From CAZGOM01 sp964542875 (GTDB taxonomy: Bacteria; Planctomycetota; Phycisphaerae; Phycisphaerales; Phycisphaeraceae), in NCBI GenBank assembly GCA_964542875.1, contig CAZIWA010000067.1, forward strand, positions 1 through 30,155: a stretch of DNA of 30,155 bases, read 5' to 3'. A program made the translations under genes and the position numbers. How positions within the stretch are numbered: position 1 is the stretch's first letter; every line of letters starts with the position of its first letter. Positions 11,649-19,578 of the stretch are shown here, in pieces. The notes below the pieces were generated by a model. It did no database searches, was not told the origin of the DNA, and saw nothing but the letters and a program-made list of their open reading frames with translations.

Positions 11649-12497
11649 ATGACTAATACACGAGATTCGGCGATGCGGCGGGCTTATTGGACACAGCAGG
11701 TGGAGTTGGCGGTGTTGTTCATGGAGCGGGTGAGGACCTGGGAGGTGGCCGAGTGCGGGGAAGGGCTGGTGCATCTGCCGACGGCGGCGCGTGAGGCTGG
11801 GGTGGAAGTGTTGTTTTCGGAGAAGCCGCATGTGCAGGGACTGCCGAGGTTGTATTACCTGAGGGCCGGGCAGATCAAAGGATTCATCGGAGCGGCGCGG
11901 GAGTTTAATGAGATGGGCTGGGTGATGCGGGTGGAGGATGGTTTTCGGTCAAGGCAGATGCAGAAATTTGTGGGGCGGCAGCCGCTTGTGTTTGATGCGG
12001 TGCTGAAGACCTGCATGTGGGAGCTGGGGGGCGCGGTGCCGACGCCGGAGTTTATGTTTCACCGGTGCAAGTCGATGATTGCGTATTGTCCGAAGGTGGG
12101 GACGCACATGTCCGGGAGCGCGATCGACATCAGCTTGTTTGACCGGGCGACGGGGGAGGAGATCAGCCGAGGGAAGCCTTATCTGGAGATCAGCGAATGG
12201 ACGCCGATGTTTTCGCCGTTTGTGGATGCGCAGGCGATGGCGGTGCGGATGAAGCAGGTGGAGGTGATGCGTGCGCACGGGTTTGTGGAGTATCCGTTTG
12301 AGTTCTGGCACTTTAATTCGGGTGATGTGTATGACCGCCTGCTGACGGGCCGGCAGGATGCGGCCAGGTACGGGGCGGTGGACTTTGATGTGAAGACGGG
12401 GAAGATGACGCCGATCGAATCGCCGGAGGAGCCGCTTAATTCATTCGAGGAGATGCGGGTGGAGATTGCCGGGGCGATTGGGAGAGCGGGGGGGTAA
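11649..12497 (+). CDS. VanX/DdpX-like D-Ala-D-Ala dipeptidase (M15 family metallopeptidase)
   Basis: The 282-aa product has the zinc site of the VanX branch of peptidase family M15: H153 and D160 in THMSGSAID, and E218 and H221 in EFWHF, with R100 in EDGFRS at the position of the substrate-binding arginine. Such enzymes hydrolyse D-Ala-D-Ala, either to recycle the dipeptide from cell wall or to deplete it. It is longer than VanX (about 200 aa), with about 90 extra residues at the N-terminus. No signal peptide is evident, so a cytoplasmic location is likely. The start is ATG 11649; an upstream ATG at 11520 would run through the repeats, and ATG 11673 is also possible. A role in peptidoglycan dipeptide turnover is inference. 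Confidence 0.75.
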   Translation: MTNTRDSAMRRAYWTQQVELAVLFMERVRTWEVAECGEGLVHLPTAAREAGVEVLFSEKPHVQGLPRLYYLRAGQIKGFIGAAREFNEMGWVMRVEDGFRSRQMQKFVGRQPLVFDAVLKTCMWELGGAVPTPEFMFHRCKSMIAYCPKVGTHMSGSAIDISLFDRATGEEISRGKPYLEISEWTPMFSPFVDAQAMAVRMKQVEVMRAHGFVEYPFEFWHFNSGDVYDRLLTGRQDAARYGAVDFDVKTGKMTPIESPEEPLNSFEEMRVEIAGAIGRAGG

Positions 12498-12500
12498 CGT

Positions 12501-12563
12501 CCCGTGTCCCGTGTCCCGTGTCCAGAGTCCAGAGTCCAGAGTCCAGAGTCCAGAGTTCAGATG
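12501..12563 (+). repeat. Period-7 array H5 with two unit types
   Basis: Nine in-phase 7-base units: CCCGTGT three times, CCAGAGT five times, then TCAGATG. The two unit types join without loss of phase. The array starts 3 nt after the peptidase stop codon and ends 42 nt before the MFS gene. This is the longest pure array in the window. Confidence 0.9.
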
Positions 12564-12605
12564 TTTGGGATGGTGATGGGTTATTGTGGTTGAAAGGTTG
12601 CCGGG

Positions 12606-13865
12606 TTGATTGGGAGCGAGGCTTATTTGCGTGAACAGGCGGAGCACCTACGGCGCAATTCGTGGGTGTATCTGTTTTCGGTGGTGGTGGTTGGACTGTC
12701 GGGGTCGTTTGGGGATCTGGGGGTGGTGGTGCCGAGCTTGCTGATCAAGCTGGAGGCGCCGGGGTGGCTGGTGTCGTTCCCGATGGTGGCGACGATGAGC
12801 ATTGCGTATCTGCCGGTGCTGCCGATGGGGTGGTGGCTGAAGGCGGGGATGTCGCGCAGGAAGCTGTACATGGTGACGTGTGGGGTGGCGTGCGCAACGC
12901 TGCTGGTGATGATTGTGCCGCTTTATGCGGGGGCGACGCGCGAGCAGATGCTGGCGTGCGTGTTTGCGAGCATGCTGGCGTATTCGCTGGCGGTGGGGCT
13001 GACGATTCTGCCATGCTGGGATTTGCTGGCGCGGCTGTTTGCGGAGAAGGACCGCGCCCGGCTGGTGAGCATCGGCCAGGGAATGGCGCAGGTGTGCGCG
13101 CTGTTTTCGGGGGCGCTGGGGGGGTGGATCCTGAGCCCGGCGGGGCCGTTTGAATACCCGATGAGTTATGCGGTGTCGCTGACGCTGTTTCTGCTGGGAG
13201 CGCTGTTGTACATCGCGTGCGTGTGGGGGATGCATGAACCCAGAGCGGTGCAGGAAGAGGAGGCGACGGAGGGGTTTGGGGCGTATTTGAAGGGGTTGGC
13301 GGCGATGCCGCTTCGCGATCGGGCGTTTGGCCGGACGGTGGTGGCCGGGTGTGCGGGGGGGATGATCGTGGCGGTGGGGCCGATGGCGCTGGCGTATGCG
13401 ACACGGCATCGGGGGTTTGACCCTGCGTGGGTGGGCTGGCTGGTGGGGCTGAAACCGTGCGTGGCGGTGCCAATGGTGCTGGTGGTGACCAAGCTGTCCA
13501 AGCAGGTTACAGCTCAAATGATTTGTGTGATCCTGGCCGTGATGACGACGGTTGGGCTGCTGATGCTGCTGGTGTGCTGGGGCGTGTGGCAACTGGCGGC
13601 GCTGATGCTGGTGGGGCAGTCGTTTCTGCTTTATGCGTTTTGCGTGCTGGCGGTGATGCGACATGCAGGAACGGGGCAGACGCATCGGCATTTGACGGTG
13701 TTTTACACCGCGGCGGCGACGTGCGGGCTGGCGCCGATCGCGCTGGGGTGGCTGATGGACCGGCAGCCGACGCTGGCGGTGGCGGTGGCGGCGGGAATCG
13801 CGGCGGTGACGGCGGGGATGTTTTGGAGAATCAATCGGTTGGAGCGGGGGAGAGCGGAGTTTTGA
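12606..13865 (+). CDS. Major facilitator superfamily transporter
   Basis: A 419-aa membrane protein with about twelve hydrophobic helices in two halves, as in MFS transporters. Features include a polar loop after helix 2 with WWLKAGMSRRKLYM, a basic loop DLLARLFAEKDRARLVS in the first half, a central cytoplasmic loop (HEPRAVQEEEATEGFGAYLK) and a C-terminal basic tail. No family-specific substrate motif is recognised, so the cargo is unknown. The only plausible start is TTG 12606, with GAAAGG 8 nt upstream; the next ATG would delete the first helix. It follows the dipeptidase on the same strand after a 108-nt gap filled mostly by a repeat array, so co-transcription is possible but unproven. 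Confidence 0.75.
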   Translation: MIGSEAYLREQAEHLRRNSWVYLFSVVVVGLSGSFGDLGVVVPSLLIKLEAPGWLVSFPMVATMSIAYLPVLPMGWWLKAGMSRRKLYMVTCGVACATLLVMIVPLYAGATREQMLACVFASMLAYSLAVGLTILPCWDLLARLFAEKDRARLVSIGQGMAQVCALFSGALGGWILSPAGPFEYPMSYAVSLTLFLLGALLYIACVWGMHEPRAVQEEEATEGFGAYLKGLAAMPLRDRAFGRTVVAGCAGGMIVAVGPMALAYATRHRGFDPAWVGWLVGLKPCVAVPMVLVVTKLSKQVTAQMICVILAVMTTVGLLMLLVCWGVWQLAALMLVGQSFLLYAFCVLAVMRHAGTGQTHRHLTVFYTAAATCGLAPIALGWLMDRQPTLAVAVAAGIAAVTAGMFWRINRLERGRAEF

Positions 13866-13885
13866 GAGAGATTGAAGAGGAAGAG

Positions 13886-13938
13886 TTAACCCAAAGTCAC
13901 GAAGGCACGAAGTTAAGAGAGGAAAAACGCAGCCAGGA
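13886..13938 (+). repeat. CACGAAG-type interspersed repeat, copy 2
   Basis: AACCCAAAGTCACGAAGG, CACGAAG, and a later CAGCCAGGAAAGG match the block at 3490-3532. It follows the MFS gene by 20 nt. Confidence 0.5.
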
Positions 13939-14036
13939 AAGGTGGAAGACAAGGACAGACGGAGTTGGGTCGTTGCGGGTTGATTGGTATGGACGTGGGC
14001 GCGTGTAGAGAAGAAAGAGAAGAACCAATCAAAGGG

Positions 14037-14140
14037 TGTTTGCACCAGGGCCTTCGCGCTGGGAAGCGCTGCGATCCTGGCTGTCATAGGGCCGTGCCTT
14101 CAGCACTTGGGATGAGGATGCACCCCCCTCAGGGAGAGGT
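14037..14140. repeat. Unassigned non-coding block with a half palindrome
   Basis: The gap between the convergent MFS and kinase genes contains GCGCT-GGGA-AGCGC (about 14057-14070), GTGC-CTTCA-GCAC near 14095, and CCCCTCAGGGAGAGG (14125-14139), a half copy of the P-family palindrome in reverse orientation. The overall arrangement looks like a decayed mobile repeat. No gene is supported here. Confidence 0.35.
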
Positions 14141-14152
14141 TGGCGTTGGATT

Positions 14153-15691
14153 TCAGGCTTTGGGTTTGAAGGCGCCGGAGTCGGGTTTTCTGGCGGGCTT
14201 GCCGGAGCGGCGGTTTTCGAGGGTCCAGGCGACTTCCAGGGCGGTGGAGGGGCGATCGGCGGGGGATTTTTCGAGGAGGGAGGAGATGAGGTTGCGGAGC
14301 CAGGCGGGGACATCGGGGTTGAAGTTTTCGATGGCCGGGGGCGTCTTGTGGAGTTGGGCAAGCATGGCGTCGCGGGCTTGTTTGTCGGGGAAAGGGACCT
14401 GGCCGGCGAGCATCTGGTAAAGGATGACGCCAAGGGAGTAGAGGTCGACGCGGGTGTCGATGTCGGCGTCGGATTGGATCTGCTCAGGGGCCATGTAGGC
14501 GGGGGTGCCGATGGGGATGTAGACGCCGGTGATGTCGCTGCCGCGGTCGCCGGTGATCTGTTTGGCGAGGCCCAGGTCTGCGACCTTGGGGATGCCTTCG
14601 GGGGTGAGGAGGATGTTGGCGGGCTTGAGGTCGCGGTGGGCGATCTGGAGGCGGTGGGCTTCGTGGAGGCCCAGGCAGATGTCGTGGGCGATCTGGATGG
14701 CGTTGTCGAGGGAGAGGCGCTGGCCCGGGGAGGCGTTGATTTTGTTTTTGAGGGTTCCGCCTGAGACGTATTCAAAGGCGAGGTAGATGCCCAGGGCAGA
14801 CTGGCCGATTTCATGGAGGCGGACGATGTTGGGGTGGGAGAGGCGGGCGGCGACGCGTGCTTCCTGAAGGAAACGTTTGCGGGCGTCGGTGTTGGCGAGC
14901 CATTCGCCGCGAACGAGCTTAACGGCCATGTCCATGTTGAGGAGCTCATGATGGCCGAGGTAGACCTCGCCCATGGCGCCTTTGCCGATGAACTTGATGA
15001 GCTTGATGTTGCCGACGCGGTCGAGGATCTCAACGGCGTTGGGGCGGACCATGTCCGAGGCTTCGGCGAGGGAGATCCTGGCGCCGGGGTCGGATTTGCT
15101 CAGGTCGTGAACGTAGACCTCGGGGGGCGGGAGGACGTGGGTGCGGTCAGCCTCGGAGAACTCCTCATCCTGGGCGTGAGAGGCGGCGAGTGCGCCGGCG
15201 GTGACGGCGGGCATGCCGGCCCTGGCAAGAGAGAGGGTGTAGAGCTCACGGTCGCGCTGCTGCTTGCGGGCGATGCAGGTGGTGAGGCGGGCCTTGAGGA
15301 TGCCCTGGTTAAAGGGTTTGACGAGGTAGTCGATGGCGCCTTTTTCGATGCACTGGATGATCTGGCCCTGGTCATCGCCGGAGGAGATCATGAGGACGGG
15401 GATATGGGTGAGCTGGGGGTCGCTGACGATGGCTTCAAGGAGCCGGATGCCGTCCATCTCGGGCATGGAAATATCGGCGAGGACGACGTCGATGTTTTGC
15501 AGGCGGAGGATGGAGAGCGCTTTGCGGCCGTTGTCGACGGCGATGCCGGCGAAGCCTTCGGATTTAACGCGGGCGCTTAAAAGCGTGCGGATGGCGGGGT
15601 TGTCATCAACGATGAGCACGGTGCCCCGGACGTTGCCTGGGGAGCCTTGCATGGGTGCGCCTTGAGAGTTGTCTGACGGGTCTGGAACCAT
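14153..15691 (-). CDS. Response-regulator receiver fused to Ser/Thr protein kinase
   Basis: A 512-aa cytoplasmic signalling protein. Residues about 23-140 are a receiver domain with the acidic pair D29-D30, phospho-acceptor D73 (LADISMPEMDG) and K125 (YLVKPF). A linker follows, then a Hanks-type kinase from about 227 to 495 with GKGAMGEVYLG, K258 (AVKLVRGE), HRDLKPANIL with catalytic D354, DLGLAK from 372 (DLG in place of DFG, common in bacterial kinases) and GTPAYMAPEQ. All catalytic residues are present, so it should be active. There is no transmembrane helix, unlike PknB-type kinases. It follows the hybrid histidine kinase by 67 nt in the same direction; phosphorylation of D73 by that relay probably controls kinase output. 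The start ATG at 15689-15691 lacks a clear ribosome binding site; M14 is an alternative. Confidence 0.92.
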   Translation of the reverse strand: MVPDPSDNSQGAPMQGSPGNVRGTVLIVDDNPAIRTLLSARVKSEGFAGIAVDNGRKALSILRLQNIDVVLADISMPEMDGIRLLEAIVSDPQLTHIPVLMISSGDDQGQIIQCIEKGAIDYLVKPFNQGILKARLTTCIARKQQRDRELYTLSLARAGMPAVTAGALAASHAQDEEFSEADRTHVLPPPEVYVHDLSKSDPGARISLAEASDMVRPNAVEILDRVGNIKLIKFIGKGAMGEVYLGHHELLNMDMAVKLVRGEWLANTDARKRFLQEARVAARLSHPNIVRLHEIGQSALGIYLAFEYVSGGTLKNKINASPGQRLSLDNAIQIAHDICLGLHEAHRLQIAHRDLKPANILLTPEGIPKVADLGLAKQITGDRGSDITGVYIPIGTPAYMAPEQIQSDADIDTRVDLYSLGVILYQMLAGQVPFPDKQARDAMLAQLHKTPPAIENFNPDVPAWLRNLISSLLEKSPADRPSTALEVAWTLENRRSGKPARKPDSGAFKPKA

Positions 15692-15732
15692 TTACGACTC
15701 GGGTTCACAATCGGAAGATTAAGTAAAAGAAG

Positions 15733-15745
15733 GCCGGAAAACGGC
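15733..15745 (-). terminator. Weak hairpin between the two signalling genes
   Basis: A 4-bp stem GCCG/CGGC with a 5-nt loop is followed on the minus strand by CTTCTTTTACTT. It resembles a partial terminator or attenuator that could lower expression of the receiver-kinase relative to the sensor. Very short stem, low confidence. Confidence 0.2.
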
Positions 15746-15758
15746 TTGGACAGGTGCG

Positions 15759-18700
15759 TTATTCACTTGAGACAGGAGGCAGGAGGTGAACGTCCCATTG
15801 TCCGGACACCCAATATTTTAGGCCCTCATAGGTCCGGGGCCAAGTCGATTTAAGCTCTTTTATGGAGTTATCAATGGATTCAAAGTCCTGATCGCGTGCG
15901 GCGAGCTCGATTTTAAGGGCAATGTCGGCAAGTTTACGGGCGCCGAGGCTGCCGGTGAGGCCTTTGATTTCGTGCCCGAGGCGGCTGATTTTGACGGTGT
16001 CCTTGAGGCTTAAATGGACTTCAAGGTCGGAAATGCGCTTTTGTGTGTCCTGCTCCATCTGGCCGACGAGGCTTTCCAGGAGGCCGGGGTTGCCGTCGCG
16101 CTGGAGCTGGATGAGGTCGGCGAGGATGTTGGTGTCGAAGAGGTCTGAAAATTCCTGGGGGGAAGTGGCGCCAAGATTGATCGGGGGGCCGGCGAGGTCC
16201 GCGGGGGTGAGGGTGGGGAGCGTGCCAGCGGCGGGCTGGGCGACACCCGAGAGCCGGTGGACGGCGCCTGGGGTGGAGGGGGTTTGCTTTAAGGCGCGGA
16301 CGAGCTCTTCGGGCCGGACGGGCTTGGAGATGTATTCGTTGAAGCCGGCGTCGAGGCAGGCCTGGCGGTCGCCGACCATGGCGTTGGCGGTGATGGCGAC
16401 GAGCCGGGGCTTGGGGCGGTCGTTGTTTCGGCTGAGGATCTGCTTGGCGGTGTCTATGCCGTCCATCTCGGGCATGAGGACGTCCATGAGGAGAACGTCG
16501 TAGAGGTTTTTCTCGACGAGGCGAAGGGCTTCGATGCCGTTGTTGGCGACGTCGGCGCGGTAGCCGAGCTTGGCGAGCATGGCCAGGAGGAGCTTCTGGT
16601 TGATGCGGTTGTCTTCGGCGATGAGGATGGAGAGGGGGTGTTTATCGGCCAGGGCGGAATCGTAGGAGAAGTGGCCGGTGCGGGTGTGGGTGCGGCGGTT
16701 GGTGGCTGCGCTGAGGCCCCCTGAGGAATGCTGGGGGTCTGAGCCCATTTCGCTGATGTCCTGGGCGGGGCATTCGTGTGCCGGGAGGGTGAACCAGAAG
16801 CTGGAGCCTTTGCCGGCGGCGGAGTCGACGCCGATTTCGCCTTGCATGAGATCGACGAGGCGGCGGCAGATGGCGAGACCCAGGCCGGAGCCGCCGTACT
16901 TGCGGGTGGAGGTGGGGTCTGCCTGGCTGAAGGACTTGAAGAGCATGGGGAGCTTTTCAGCGGGGATGCCGATGCCGGTATCGCGCACTGTGAAGCGGAT
17001 GAGGCGCAGGGGCGTGGATGGGGCGGTGGTGCCTTCGGGGGCGGTGAAGTCGGGCTCACCCGGGAGGGCTTCGACGTCGATTTCGACCTGGCCCTTGGGG
17101 GTGAATTTGACGGCGTTGCCCAGGAGGTTGGTGAGAACCTGGCGGATGCGGATGATGTCGCCATAGACGCCGCGGGGGACGTTGCTGTTGATGGTGAGGG
17201 CGATGCGGATGCCTTTTTCGCGCGAGCGGGACGAGACCTGCTCGATGGCGCCGTAGACGCAGCGGTGGAGGTCCATCGGCTCGTACTCCAGGGCGAGGCG
17301 CTGGGCTTCGATCTTGGAGAAGTCGAGGATGTCGTTGATGAGGGTGAGGAGGGTTTCGCCGGAGAGGCGGATGGATTCAACGTAGTCGAGCTGCTGGGGG
17401 GTGAGCTTGGTGTCCAGGAGGAGGTTGGTCATGCCGATGACGCCGTTCATGGGCGTGCGGATTTCATGGCTCATGGTGGCCAGGAAGAGGGACTTGGCTT
17501 TGTTGGCGGCCTCGGCTGCTTCGCGGGCGCGGATCATTTCCTCTTCGGCTTTGCGGATGGCGGAGAGGTCTGAGATGGAGCCGAGCATGCGCATGGGCTT
17601 GCCGTCGGAGTCGCGCAGGGCTTTGCCCATGCTCATGACCCAGAGGTATTCGCCGTCTTTGTGGAGGATGCGGAATTCGACGCGGAAGGCGTCGTTGGTG
17701 TCGAAGTGGGACTGGAGAACGCCTTTGAAGCGTTCACGGTCGTTGGGGTGAATCCTGGCGAGGCGCTGGGTGAAGGGGCTGAGGCGCTCGGTGGAGGGGA
17801 GGCCAAGGAGGTGGAGGAGGCCGTCAGACCAGTAGCAATCGCCGGTGGCGAGGTCGTAGTCGTAAGCGCCGTCAATGGAGGCCTCAAGGTGCATGCGGGT
17901 GAGGTCGCGTGCGGCTTCGAGGGCGGTCTGATCGCGCTCACGGGTGGAGAGGAGGTCGTTGACGGAGTCGGAGAGCTGGACGATTTCAGCGCCGCGTTCG
18001 GGGGGGAGGCGCAGGGAGAGGGTGGGGTCTTTGGCGAGCTCCGACACCCTGCGGGAGAGGCTGGCGATGGGGCGCAGGACCTGGCGGTCGATCATGAGAA
18101 CGACGACGGAGCCGACGGTGAGGCCCGAGACCAGGAGCATGAAGAAGAACCAGGTGGTCATTTCATTGACGGTCTGGCCCAGTTCACGGTAGCGGGTGAT
18201 CTTAAAGAGTATGGCGGGGGTGCCGGAAGGGTCTTTGATCTGCAGGAAGCCAAGGAGCTGGCGCTGGTCTTCAGGGTCTGTGAAGACGAGGTCGTTCTTG
18301 TTTTCCTGGGAGAGGATCTGGGTGGCCTTGATGACTTCGTAGGTCTGGGTGATGGAAAGGTTTTGAACGGTGACAAGATCGGTGGGGCCCAGGGAGAGGT
18401 GGCTGACGCCAGCGCGGTCGATTTTCCTGGCGACGAAGATGTAGCCGACGGGGACTTTCTGGTTTGGCCGGATGATGGGGCCGGAGCCAAAGACCCAGGT
18501 GCCTTCGGGGGTGGAGAAGATGCCGGACTGGCGGCCGTTGGGCTCGGCGGGGAAGAAGACTTCCTTGCGTGAGCTGATGAGGTTGAGAATGGTTTCGGGG
18601 GTGGGGGAGATGATGCCTTCGCTGGCGTCGCGGGTGCGGCCGACGAGGACACGGCCGCGGTTGTTGGCGATGACGACCATGCTCAGGGAGTAAGAGCGAA

Positions 18701-18986
18701 GGACGCCTTGATCGTCTTCAAGGATTTCAGGGACGAAGTTGGGGGAGGATTTTTCGACGTAGTTGTTGGCGACCTCAAGGCGGCCGTAATCGCGGGCGAT
18801 CTGGGCGAGACTGTTTTTTTCGCTGTCGAGGGCGTCTTTGATTTGTTTGAGGGAGCGCTGGAGCTGGGCGACTTCGAGTTTGTCGAAGCCTTTTCGGAAG
18901 GTGAGTTCGGCGGCGAGATAAGCCAGCAGCAAGATGGCTGCCAGGAGCGAGAGGAGAGTGAGGATGGTTTTAAATCGAACTGTCAT
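15759..18986 (-). CDS. Hybrid sensor histidine kinase with receiver and Hpt domains
   Basis: A 1075-aa membrane sensor kinase. Order: TM1 about 7-29; an extracytoplasmic domain about 30-276 resembling CHASE4; TM2 about 277-299; HAMP about 300-352; PAS about 362-478 (WSDGLLHLLGL, HKDGEYLWVMS); HisKA with H507 in MSHEIRTPMNGVIGM; HATPase with N624, DTGIGI from 669 and GSGLGLAI from 699; receiver about 785-900 with E791-D792, D835 and K888; and an Hpt domain with H1005 in RLGHEIKGLTGSLGA. This is a full His507-Asp835-His1005 relay in one chain. The missing final Asp domain is supplied by the next gene. The ligand of the sensor domain is unknown. The ATG lies at 18984-18986 with no evident ribosome binding site; a 13-bp palindrome lies 58-70 nt upstream. 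Confidence 0.93.
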   Translation of the reverse strand: MTVRFKTILTLLSLLAAILLLAYLAAELTFRKGFDKLEVAQLQRSLKQIKDALDSEKNSLAQIARDYGRLEVANNYVEKSSPNFVPEILEDDQGVLRSYSLSMVVIANNRGRVLVGRTRDASEGIISPTPETILNLISSRKEVFFPAEPNGRQSGIFSTPEGTWVFGSGPIIRPNQKVPVGYIFVARKIDRAGVSHLSLGPTDLVTVQNLSITQTYEVIKATQILSQENKNDLVFTDPEDQRQLLGFLQIKDPSGTPAILFKITRYRELGQTVNEMTTWFFFMLLVSGLTVGSVVVLMIDRQVLRPIASLSRRVSELAKDPTLSLRLPPERGAEIVQLSDSVNDLLSTRERDQTALEAARDLTRMHLEASIDGAYDYDLATGDCYWSDGLLHLLGLPSTERLSPFTQRLARIHPNDRERFKGVLQSHFDTNDAFRVEFRILHKDGEYLWVMSMGKALRDSDGKPMRMLGSISDLSAIRKAEEEMIRAREAAEAANKAKSLFLATMSHEIRTPMNGVIGMTNLLLDTKLTPQQLDYVESIRLSGETLLTLINDILDFSKIEAQRLALEYEPMDLHRCVYGAIEQVSSRSREKGIRIALTINSNVPRGVYGDIIRIRQVLTNLLGNAVKFTPKGQVEIDVEALPGEPDFTAPEGTTAPSTPLRLIRFTVRDTGIGIPAEKLPMLFKSFSQADPTSTRKYGGSGLGLAICRRLVDLMQGEIGVDSAAGKGSSFWFTLPAHECPAQDISEMGSDPQHSSGGLSAATNRRTHTRTGHFSYDSALADKHPLSILIAEDNRINQKLLLAMLAKLGYRADVANNGIEALRLVEKNLYDVLLMDVLMPEMDGIDTAKQILSRNNDRPKPRLVAITANAMVGDRQACLDAGFNEYISKPVRPEELVRALKQTPSTPGAVHRLSGVAQPAAGTLPTLTPADLAGPPINLGATSPQEFSDLFDTNILADLIQLQRDGNPGLLESLVGQMEQDTQKRISDLEVHLSLKDTVKISRLGHEIKGLTGSLGARKLADIALKIELAARDQDFESIDNSIKELKSTWPRTYEGLKYWVSGQWDVHLLPPVSSE

Positions 18987-19578
18987 TGCGATGATTTGGA
19001 AAAGCTGGGTGGTTTTGTCCCGGGCCTGTCCTGAGAATAGATGCGCGAGTCTCGCGAAATGAACCCAAGGCAGGCTTTGCCCAGGCCTGTCTTCGCCGCG
19101 CGGTGCGACGCCCCTTAACCGCGGCTTGGGCGTGTGATGTTCTCCGCAGGGTTAAGCTGGGAAACAGTTTACATTAAAGTTTGGGGAGAAGGGTGTGATA
19201 TGCCAGGTTAAAGCATTTGGGGTATTTGCCGGCACATGCATCCGGGGCATCGGGTTTTCGGGTTATCGGGGGGCTTCGACTCAGTTCATGCCACCCAAGG
19301 TGAATGCCATTTTTGCGGCAAGCCAATCGGTGGCACTGGGATTATTCAAAGGTCCCATTTGGAGAGCCAACGGATTCCGGGGCAGCGGCAGACGACAGCC
19401 CGAGGCACCTCATCCAAATGCTTTTTCTGCGTAATGGGCGAAATCAAGCGGATTTAGGGCGGGTGAGATAAGTCACTCTTGCGATGGGGGGCAAACGTCA
19501 ATAAACTGTTGCCCGCCCACCGGACCGCGGCGTGTGCCCGACTGCGGTGGAATTACATATTTTAAGAGGGTTTATCGG
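18987..19578. other. Long non-coding gap with several inverted repeats
   Basis: About 590 nt between the divergent sensor kinase and dksA-like genes. I see no convincing gene. It contains CGCGAG-T-CTCGCG (19044-19056); AAGGCAGGC with GCCTGTCTT (19067-19093); TGCCACC with GGTGGCA (19289-19295, 19329-19335); GGGCAA with TTGCCC (19489-19514); and CCACCG with CGGTGG (19517-19550). A 73-codon frame at 19236-19457 encodes CHFCGKPIGG and CFFC, a possible zinc-binding pattern, but has no ribosome binding site. The last two inverted repeats are in the probable 5' leader of the dksA-like gene. Confidence 0.5.
19044..19056. promoter_or_regulatory. 13-bp palindrome upstream of the sensor kinase operon
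   Basis: CGCGAGTCTCGCG is a perfect palindrome around a central T, 58 nt from the kinase ATG. It is placed where an operator or activator site would act. No recognised regulator; inference only. Confidence 0.35.

Noticed and set aside
12501..12563. Period-7 array as a CRISPR
   Set aside because: Units are 7 bases with no spacers; there are no cas genes.
12648..14087. A 479-codon minus-strand frame opposite the MFS gene
   Set aside because: Arg/His/Gln/Pro-rich without motifs; the opposite strand encodes a convincing transporter with twelve hydrophobic segments.
19195..19434. A 79-codon plus-strand frame in the long gap
   Set aside because: No ribosome binding site, no motif, and it overlaps another equally weak frame; treated as non-coding.
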